Shown one piece after another: positions 6,368 to 11,253 of a stretch of 11,253 nt of DNA. The position numbers and the translations under genes were made by a program. This stretch comes from DATGHS01 sp035307785. Lineage in GTDB: Bacteria; Planctomycetota; Planctomycetia; Gemmatales; Gemmataceae. Position 1 is the first letter of the stretch; the number at the start of each line of letters is the position of its first letter. The stretch is taken from NCBI GenBank assembly GCA_035307785.1, contig DATGHS010000063.1, positions 1 through 11,253 on the forward strand. Reading direction: 5' to 3'. Under the pieces are notes generated by a model. That model did no database searches and was not told where the DNA came from. It was given only the letters and a program-made list of their open reading frames with translations.

Positions 6368-6728
6368 AATGGTCAAAGGGTCGCTCTGCTGCGGGAGCCA
6401 CCTTTCCCCCTTGGCGCTCCAACGCTTCTCGAACCTGCGGTAGGATCTCCGGCCCAAATTGAAACGTTCCCGAGTAGTTATCCAACTCCACTATAACACC
6501 GCCAGCTTCAAGTTTCATCCCACCTGCGGCTGCGGCGGGTGTCCCACCACCGAGCACTTTCGGATGCAGATGGCCTTCTGTCTCGGCGAGTACATGCACA
6601 ATGCCGTTCTCATCTTGTACATAGATGTATACTCCCGGCCCCATATCCGTTGCGAACGGCCGACTGTTCGCATGCCGTTGATAAGGAAACGCATCCAGTG
6701 GCGGTCGCGTCGGCAATTTTTCAGTCAT
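6366..6728 (-). CDS. Small protein with polymorphic-toxin-tail-like sequence
   Basis: A 120-residue protein without a recognised named domain. Notable parts are 'G-V-Y-I-Y-V-Q-D' (32-39), 'H-L-H-P-K-V-L-G-G-G' (53-62), 'A-A-A-A-G-G' (65-70), 'D-N-Y-S-G-T-F' (83-89) and a closing amphipathic helix (about 94-107). The order, short beta strand, His-Pro element, 'AAAGG', then 'N-x-S-G-x-F/Y', recalls C-terminal stretches I know from polymorphic-toxin and Rhs-type proteins, and stand-alone planctomycete hypotheticals. That link is from memory and weak. No signal peptide or membrane helix is seen. It begins 10 nt after the dapL stop and its stop is 7 nt before the next ATG, so the three genes very probably share a transcript. 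The Shine-Dalgarno is poor (A-rich with AAGC), so translation may depend on coupling to dapL. Confidence 0.72.
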   Translation of the reverse strand: MTEKLPTRPPLDAFPYQRHANSRPFATDMGPGVYIYVQDENGIVHVLAETEGHLHPKVLGGGTPAAAAGGMKLEAGGVIVELDNYSGTFQFGPEILPQVREALERQGGKVAPAAERPFDH

Positions 6729-6738
6729 TGCTTTTTGA

Positions 6739-7989
6739 TCAAAATCGCAGTTTCAAGCGCCCAAGCCGCTCCACCGTCTCCTTCATTAGCGTGTCTTCCT
6801 CCGCTTCGTCCTTCGCGAGATAAGTCACTGAGAAGCGCAAATACGGCCCCGCGTCGTCCCAGGGCACGCAGCAGACCGATTGCTCGTGGATCAGGAACTG
6901 CGAGACCTCCTCCGCATTCGCAAACTTCCGTTCGCCGGCGGCGTTCGGGGCCTTCGCGTAAAGGAAATAGGTGCCGCCCGGCATCTTCGTCTTGAAGCCG
7001 ACCTGGTTCAAAGCAGTGACCAATTTCTGCAAGCGGCGGCGGTATTTCTCGCGCACCGCGTCGGCAATTTCTGGGTGCCGCAGCGCTTCGGCGGCCGCCT
7101 GCTGAACGGCCATGAACTGGCCGGAGTCGCTGTTGTCCTTTACGTCGGCAAAGGCCTGCACGATCTTGCGGTGCCCGGCCACAAAGGCCATGCGCCAGCC
7201 GATCATGTTGAAGCCCTTCGACATGGAATGGATTTCAACGCCGACTTCCTTCGCACCGTCGATTTGCAAAAAGCTCAGCGGCGGAGCGTCATAGCTGAGC
7301 AGCATGTGGGCCGCATCTTGCACGATCACGACCTTATACTCCCGCGCGAAATCAATTACTTTGCGGTAGAAGTCGCGCGTGGCCACCGCCCCGGTCGGGC
7401 TATTCGGGTAGTTGAGTACCAGCAGCTTGGCTCGCTTTTTGAGGTCGGAGGGAATGCCGTCGAGGTCCGGAAGGTAACCATTCTCTTCGCGCAGCGGCAA
7501 CTTGTGCACCTCGCCGCCGTAATAGCGCGTGTGGGTGCCCGCCACAGGATAGCCCGGAACCGTCATCAGCGTGACATCGCCGGGATTGATGAATGCGGCC
7601 GGCAGCATCGCCAGCGCCGGCTTCGAGCCGATCGCGTGATTGATTTCCGAATTCGGATCCAGCACCACGCCGAATTGCCGCTTCATGAATGCGGCAGCGG
7701 CATCTTTGAATGCCTGGATGCCATTGTCGGCATAGCCGCGGTTTTCGAGCTTATCCACCTCGCGCTTGAGCGTGTCGCGCACCAGCACGTCGGCCATGTC
7801 GTCGTTCTCACCGATGCCGAAGTCGAGCAACTTCCGCTCCGGATGCTCGGCCAGCGCTTGGCGCTTGGCCCGCTTGATCTTCTCGAACTTGTAGATTTCG
7901 GTTCCCTTGCCGTAGTTGGCGCCGCCCATGCGGTCGGCGAAGAGCGTCTGGAACCAGGGATCGGCGGTTGTCAACGGAGCATCGGCCAT
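6739..7989 (-). CDS. dapL: LL-diaminopimelate aminotransferase
   Basis: A 416-residue class I/II PLP-dependent aminotransferase. In the DapL route it converts tetrahydrodipicolinate directly to LL-2,6-diaminopimelate with glutamate as donor, feeding lysine and peptidoglycan synthesis. The N-terminal block 'G-G-A-N-Y-G-K-G-T-E-I-Y-K-F-E' (22-36) and 'I-G-E-N-D' (59-63) are typical of DapL rather than aspartate or alanine aminotransferases. PLP-site residues are N196 in 'N-Y-P-N-S-P-T-G', D225 in 'Q-D-A-A-H', the Schiff-base K258 in 'S-M-S-K-G-F', and R385 in 'Y-L-R-F-S' for the substrate carboxylate. Length is normal for the family. The start at 7989 has a weak GAGAG about 8 nt upstream. It heads a tight three-gene set with two small unknown genes. 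A general aminotransferase of related specificity is the alternative. Confidence 0.87.
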   Translation of the reverse strand: MADAPLTTADPWFQTLFADRMGGANYGKGTEIYKFEKIKRAKRQALAEHPERKLLDFGIGENDDMADVLVRDTLKREVDKLENRGYADNGIQAFKDAAAAFMKRQFGVVLDPNSEINHAIGSKPALAMLPAAFINPGDVTLMTVPGYPVAGTHTRYYGGEVHKLPLREENGYLPDLDGIPSDLKKRAKLLVLNYPNSPTGAVATRDFYRKVIDFAREYKVVIVQDAAHMLLSYDAPPLSFLQIDGAKEVGVEIHSMSKGFNMIGWRMAFVAGHRKIVQAFADVKDNSDSGQFMAVQQAAAEALRHPEIADAVREKYRRRLQKLVTALNQVGFKTKMPGGTYFLYAKAPNAAGERKFANAEEVSQFLIHEQSVCCVPWDDAGPYLRFSVTYLAKDEAEEDTLMKETVERLGRLKLRF

Positions 7990-8068
7990 GGTGAAACTCT
8001 CAAGGTAGATAGAATCAGAATGGAGATGGTTTTATCGTTCCAAAGCGGGGAAACAATGTTCGTGGTGT

Positions 8069-8103
8069 CCGCATTTATGCGGTCCCGCAAACTCGATAAA
8101 TCG
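8069..8103. other. Cluster of short palindromes upstream of dapL
   Basis: In the 116-base gap between the SRAP stop (8106) and dapL start (7989) three small palindromes adjoin. CCGCAT/ATGCGG with a 2-base centre is at 8069-8082. TGCGG/CCGCA with a 2-base centre is at 8078-8089 and overlaps the first. CGAT/ATCG is at 8094-8103. They could form a weak terminator after the SRAP gene, or an operator for dapL. No convincing -35/-10 pair was found in the gap. Confidence 0.25.
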
Positions 8104-8105
8104 GG

Positions 8106-8783
8106 TCACGACAAACTTGAGGAAATCGGCTGAATGCATGCGGCATCTACGTTGCGCGGGCTGTTGACGTGATCGGAAACCGCATCCGCCACCAAAAAGT
8201 CCTTCGGGCATGGCGCCAGGCATTCCAGCCACCTGGCATCGCTCACCTTGGCGTCGAGCCACTCGTCGGCCTGCTTGGTTTGCAAGATCAACGGCATACG
8301 CTCGTGAATAGGCTTCATGAACTCGTTTGCGCACGTGGTGAGGATGGTGCACGTCTCCAACGGTCCCTTCTCGCTGCCTTCGTAGCGTTCCCAAAGGCCG
8401 GCAAAGTAGAACGGCATCTGATCGGGCCGGTGAATCCAAAACGGTTGTTTCGCTTTGCCGGTTTTCTGCCATTCGTAGAATCCGTCGGCAGGAATGAGAC
8501 AGCGCTGCCGGCGAAACGCGGACCGGAACGATGGCTTCATGGCCACGGTTTCAGCGCGCGCGTTCAACAAGCTGTTGCCGATCTTCTCGTCGGTCGCCCA
8601 GGATGGAATCAAACCCCAACGCAGAAAGACGCATTCGCGTTTGCCGTCCGCCCCGTCGCGCACGGCCAGGATCGATTGCGTGGGCGCGATGTTGTATCGC
8701 GGCGTCAATTCCGGCACATCGAAAAGGCCAAGCGCTGTCTTCACTTGTGCCGCGGGAGTCTTGAGAGTAAACCGTCCACACAT
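8106..8783 (-). CDS. yedK: SRAP domain protein (SOS response-associated, HMCES/YedK family)
   Basis: A 225-residue SRAP protein, which forms a covalent thiazolidine crosslink with abasic sites in single-stranded DNA and so shields them during replication. Catalytic residues are all in place: Cys2 in 'M-C-G-R-F', N74 in 'N-A-R-A-E', E104 in 'G-F-Y-E-W' and H160 in 'P-I-H-E-R-M-P'. The 'P-R-Y-N-I-A-P-T' (28-35) and final 'V-N-S-P-R-N-V-D-A-A' segments are typical, and length matches E. coli YedK closely. The frame is open up to 8900, but function requires Met removal to expose Cys2, so ATG 8781-8783 is the start. It lies 1 nt after the stop of the PQQ-like gene, with only a weak AAGAAA ahead of it. 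Translation is therefore probably coupled. Cytoplasmic. Confidence 0.95.
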   Translation of the reverse strand: MCGRFTLKTPAAQVKTALGLFDVPELTPRYNIAPTQSILAVRDGADGKRECVFLRWGLIPSWATDEKIGNSLLNARAETVAMKPSFRSAFRRQRCLIPADGFYEWQKTGKAKQPFWIHRPDQMPFYFAGLWERYEGSEKGPLETCTILTTCANEFMKPIHERMPLILQTKQADEWLDAKVSDARWLECLAPCPKDFLVADAVSDHVNSPRNVDAACIQPISSSLS

Positions 8784-8784
8784 G

Positions 8785-10143
8785 TTATTTCTTGGGAATG
8801 AGTTCCAGACACACCAGCCGTTCCTTGCCGCGCAGGTACAGCAAGCCGTGCGACAGCACCGGGGCTGCCCAGCATGGGTAGTCGAGTAAACCTGATTCAT
8901 TGAGATCGACGCGCGAGACCTCCTCGTATTTCTCCGGATTGGGTTTCAACAGCAAGAGCAAACCGTCCTCGCACATGCACACGAAATGGCCATCGACCAG
9001 CAACAAGGAAGATCGCGTTAGCCCCGGTCGCCGCCATTTGATTTTGCCGGTCTCGAACTCAATGCAGCGCAGTTCAGCTTGCGCAGTATGCCGGCCGGAG
9101 CAGCCGTAGACGAAGCCATTTACATGGATAGGAGTGTTCCAGTGCCCTTGCAGGCTCTTCTCGCGGCGGTCCTTGTTTTCATCGGACCAGATCATTTCCG
9201 CCGCATTCGGCTTGATCTTCAGGCACACCGAGCCCGGGCCGTAGCATTCGGTGAGCAGCACCTTGTCGCCGACCACGACCGGATCGCTGGCATTGACGCT
9301 TTCGAGAACCCGGGCCCGCCACGGGTAGTGGAACTTTTCCGCACCGGTCTTCAGGTCGAAGCCGAGCAAACCGCCGCGCGCGAAATATAGCCCCAGGCGC
9401 TGGCCGTTGATCGTCGTGACTACCGGCGTGGAGTAGCTCGATAATTCGTCGCCAATGCGATAGCGAACCTGCCCCGTGCGCTTGTCGAAGACGACGATGG
9501 CCGTGCCGTTGCCCTTCAGATCCATGAAATTATTGATGTTTGCGTCGGAGTTTTTTGGACTGCCGCCCACGGCCACGATCAGCGAATCCCCCTCGATGAC
9601 CGGGCACGATGCCACGCCAAAGAAGTTTTGGACGACGTTGCACTCTTTCCGCGTGTCTAACTTCCAAACTTCTTTGCCGTCTTCGACCTTGAGGCAATGC
9701 AGCATTCCCTCCACGCCGAGGATGTACACGGAATCGCCGTCCACGAGCGGGCTACAGCGCGGGCCGTTGTCGTAACCGAAAAAATCTTCGTAGTCAGTAG
9801 GATATTCGAATTTCCAAATCTCGTTTCCGGTCTCAGCGTTCCGGCAAGTCAAGCGCGCCAGGTTCAGTTTCTTGTCGGAATCGATGTACGAATCAAACAC
9901 GAATATCCGGCCACGGCTGATGGCCGGTGGTGCGTAGCCGAGGCCGAGCTTCGTCTGCCACACCAGCTTGAGCCCTTGCTTCGGCCACGGCTTGATGATG
10001 CCGGTTTCCGTGGAGACGCTATCGGCCGTGGGACCGAGAAAGCGCGACCAATCGGAACCCGCGTGCCGAGTGCCGAGATCGGGCGGCTCGGCAAAGGTGA
10101 CGTTGGCCGTAAATAAAAGGCAAGTAGCGAGAAACGTGCGCAT
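8785..10143 (-). CDS. Secreted PQQ-like beta-propeller repeat protein
   Basis: A 452-residue exported beta-propeller. Residues 1-18 form a signal peptide (basic Arg2, hydrophobic core, likely cut after Ala18). The mature part opens with 'W-S-R-F-L-G-P', the usual start of planctomycete PQQ-like proteins. It carries repeated blade motifs of the form D/E-x-x-T/D-G-x-x-x-W/Y at about 102-114, 153-163, 220-230, 263-273 and 362-372. The fold is that of BamB and PQQ dehydrogenases, but no dehydrogenase active site or PQQ ligands are evident, so a scaffold or binding role is likelier than catalysis. GGAAG lies 6 nt before ATG 10143, supporting the start. It is the first gene of a two-gene unit with the SRAP gene, an association with no obvious functional logic. 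It is divergent from the membrane protein gene to the right. Confidence 0.88.
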   Translation of the reverse strand: MRTFLATCLLFTANVTFAEPPDLGTRHAGSDWSRFLGPTADSVSTETGIIKPWPKQGLKLVWQTKLGLGYAPPAISRGRIFVFDSYIDSDKKLNLARLTCRNAETGNEIWKFEYPTDYEDFFGYDNGPRCSPLVDGDSVYILGVEGMLHCLKVEDGKEVWKLDTRKECNVVQNFFGVASCPVIEGDSLIVAVGGSPKNSDANINNFMDLKGNGTAIVVFDKRTGQVRYRIGDELSSYSTPVVTTINGQRLGLYFARGGLLGFDLKTGAEKFHYPWRARVLESVNASDPVVVGDKVLLTECYGPGSVCLKIKPNAAEMIWSDENKDRREKSLQGHWNTPIHVNGFVYGCSGRHTAQAELRCIEFETGKIKWRRPGLTRSSLLLVDGHFVCMCEDGLLLLLKPNPEKYEEVSRVDLNESGLLDYPCWAAPVLSHGLLYLRGKERLVCLELIPKK

Positions 10144-10164
10144 CGAAGTCTTCCACGCCTAGGT

Positions 10165-10195
10165 GCGAGCGGCGGGCTTCATCCCCGCCGCTCGC
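10165..10195. other. GC-rich 12-bp hairpin in the divergent gap, with an adjacent -10-like box
   Basis: A perfect 12-bp inverted repeat (10165-10176 and 10184-10195) with a 7-base loop, 22 bases before the PQQ-like gene's ATG. Just beyond it, on the complement, TAAAAT (10197-10202) matches a -10 box at five of six bases, but no good -35 accompanies it. If that box is used, transcription would start inside the hairpin and the stem would act only as DNA, for example as a protein-binding site. If transcription starts farther upstream, the stem would lie in the leader and could affect translation. On the + strand it is followed by ATTTTA, a poor terminator tail. Confidence 0.35.
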
Positions 10196-10315
10196 CATTT
10201 TACCAAATTAGAGCTCGACGTCTGCTTCGCGCACGCCAAGAAATTCCGCCAACGAACGCTTCGCCCGCCGCGTTCAGAAGATAACGAGCGCCCGGCGTGG
10301 TGTCCCGGCCGCAAC

Positions 10316-10320
10316 AGGAG
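10316..10320 (+). promoter_or_regulatory. Ribosome binding site for the right-edge membrane protein gene
   Basis: AGGAG stands 7 nt before ATG 10328. It supports that start over the in-frame Met codons at residues 48 and 50, which would remove the basic N-terminal cytoplasmic region. Confidence 0.65.
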
Positions 10321-10327
10321 ATTCCTG

Positions 10328-11253
10328 ATGGCTGCTGCACAACTGCGCCGGGTCCGCGCTGCGCGCCCGCTAGTCCAGAATTCGTTCCTTTCCCGGTCCA
10401 TCCATCGTGACGAACGCCGCCAGTCCCGTCCTCGCCGCGCCCTGCTTCGCCAATTGCTCAGCCGGGCGATGATTATGCTGGCCGTTGTCGCGCTTGTCGC
10501 GGTGATGGGTGCGGTGGCATTCGGCACTTATCGTTTCATTCAATACAGTCGCAATCAGTTCCCGTCGAGCGCATCAAATCCTGGCAAGCCGACAACCGCG
10601 CAGCCTGAGCTGCGCGTCGCCCGCCAGCCAACGAGCAGCGCACACCCCACCTCAGCCAAGAGCCCGGCCGACTCGTGGAAGGAGTTCGTTTCGGCACATC
10701 GCGGTTATCCAAGCTCGTTCCGCCATTTTCGCCCGTTCAAGACCCCGGCGGACTTAAAGGCCGAACTGGCCGCCGTGCCGGAACTTCTGTTGGAAGCGAA
10801 ACGCGGCGCCGCAACCCAGGAACTCACCACCCATGCCCAGGATTCTCATGGCACCGCCATCCATCCGGCGCCGTTTCCGCAGTTGCTGGCGCGGCGAGAC
10901 GATTTCGCCGGACTGCCCTTCGGCAGGAACGCGGAATGCTACCTCTGGGACGGGCCGGCGCTGCACCTGGAGTCGCTTTCCAAGGCATTGCATCAATATC
11001 TCGACGAAGCCGAGACGCGCCGGAAGCAATATGGCGAAACCTTTGGCGATGAGAATTACATCAGTGCCCAACTGGCTCAAGACGGTGATAGCGTCTGGCG
11101 CGTTCCGGAAGCCGTGCCAAGTCTGGTTCAAATCCTTCAGGCCCAAGACATTCCCTTGCGCCGATTGTTAGTGCGGTATCTCGCCGGCATTCGTGGCGAA
11201 GGCGCGACCGAAGCGCTGGCCCGCCTCGCGATTTTCGATGTGTCGGCCCTTGT
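10328..11253 (+). CDS. Single-pass membrane protein with HEAT-like region (3' end outside window)
   Basis: A frame open from ATG 10328 to the window edge, giving 308 residues with no stop. Residues 1-46 are strongly basic, 48-67 form one hydrophobic transmembrane helix, and 75-115 are a Pro/Ser/Thr-rich linker. This suggests a type II protein with most of its mass outside the cytoplasm. The later part includes 'F-A-G-L-P-F' (193-198) and a helical stretch 'I-P-L-R-R-L-L-V-R-Y-L-A-G-I' (275-288). It is followed by 'A-T-E-A-L-A-R-L-A-I-F-D' (293-304), which looks like HEAT-type repeats. This ordering is familiar from planctomycete HEAT-repeat proteins, recalled from memory. Two opposite-strand frames overlap but have no comparable features. 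AGGAG 7 nt upstream supports the start. The gene is divergent from the PQQ-like gene. Function unknown; binding or scaffolding is the best inference. Confidence 0.75.
   Translation, partial: MAAAQLRRVRAARPLVQNSFLSRSIHRDERRQSRPRRALLRQLLSRAMIMLAVVALVAVMGAVAFGTYRFIQYSRNQFPSSASNPGKPTTAQPELRVARQPTSSAHPTSAKSPADSWKEFVSAHRGYPSSFRHFRPFKTPADLKAELAAVPELLLEAKRGAATQELTTHAQDSHGTAIHPAPFPQLLARRDDFAGLPFGRNAECYLWDGPALHLESLSKALHQYLDEAETRRKQYGETFGDENYISAQLAQDGDSVWRVPEAVPSLVQILQAQDIPLRRLLVRYLAGIRGEGATEALARLAIFDVSAL

Noticed and set aside
6359..6457. Longer start for the 149-aa gene
   Set aside because: The extension overlaps the upstream gene by about 90 bases, while a well-placed GAGG precedes the inner ATG.
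6880..8133. A 417-codon open frame on the + strand opposite dapL
   Set aside because: It mirrors the dapL codons, has no family motifs, is rich in His/Arg/Val as expected of an antisense frame in GC-rich DNA, and dapL is unmistakable on the other strand.
8784..8900. N-terminal extension of the SRAP gene up to 8900
   Set aside because: It would bury Cys2, which must be N-terminal for SRAP function, and it overlaps the PQQ-like coding sequence.
10159..10527. A 122-codon - strand frame in the gap before the right-edge gene
   Set aside because: Low-complexity Arg/Ser-rich sequence that includes the 10165-10195 hairpin and is antisense to the basic and membrane segments of the + strand gene.

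Overview
The window looks like chromosomal DNA of a planctomycete, probably of the Pirellulales type. This is inferred from a sulfatase, a secreted PQQ-like beta-propeller protein with a W-x-x-F-x-G-P opening, an LL-diaminopimelate aminotransferase, and a membrane-anchored protein with HEAT-like sequence. Base composition is moderately GC-rich. Coding density is high: the longest gene-free stretch is under 250 bases, and no mobile element, tRNA, rRNA or CRISPR array is visible.

Layout. At the left edge (1-884, + strand) the 3' end of a sulfatase gene is followed 8 nt later by a small AhpD/carboxymuconolactone-decarboxylase-type protein. A hairpin at 901-954 separates these from a convergent HIT-family gene (975-1319, - strand). 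The HIT gene is divergent from an M20-family amidohydrolase (1567-2772, + strand), and their shared intergenic region holds a repeat (1342-1403). A second repeat (2804-2864) lies between the amidohydrolase and the convergent block that follows.

From 10143 down to 2898 seven genes run on the - strand. A secreted PQQ-like protein is followed, 1 nt after its stop, by an SRAP (YedK/HMCES) gene. Then comes dapL, and two small unrecognised genes only 10 nt and 7 nt behind it. After these come ftsH with a plausible promoter of its own, a 12-bp hairpin, and a family-2 glycosyltransferase. At the right edge a divergent + strand gene (10328 to the end) encodes a single-pass membrane protein cut by the window; it is open to the edge.

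Functions are mostly housekeeping: lysine/peptidoglycan precursor synthesis (DapL), membrane proteolysis (FtsH), abasic-site protection (SRAP) and glycosyl transfer. No complete novel system can be demonstrated. Two things stand out. First, the elements at 1342-1403 and 2804-2864 each have GTAG / CTAC feet directly flanking a small hairpin, in inverted pairs. This is the architecture of REP/BIME elements mobilised by RAYT-type TnpA-REP transposases, and the two belong to different sequence families. Second, the unrecognised gene pair at 5909-6728 appears co-transcribed with dapL, is more AT-rich than dapL, and its first member resembles a tail segment found in polymorphic-toxin proteins.
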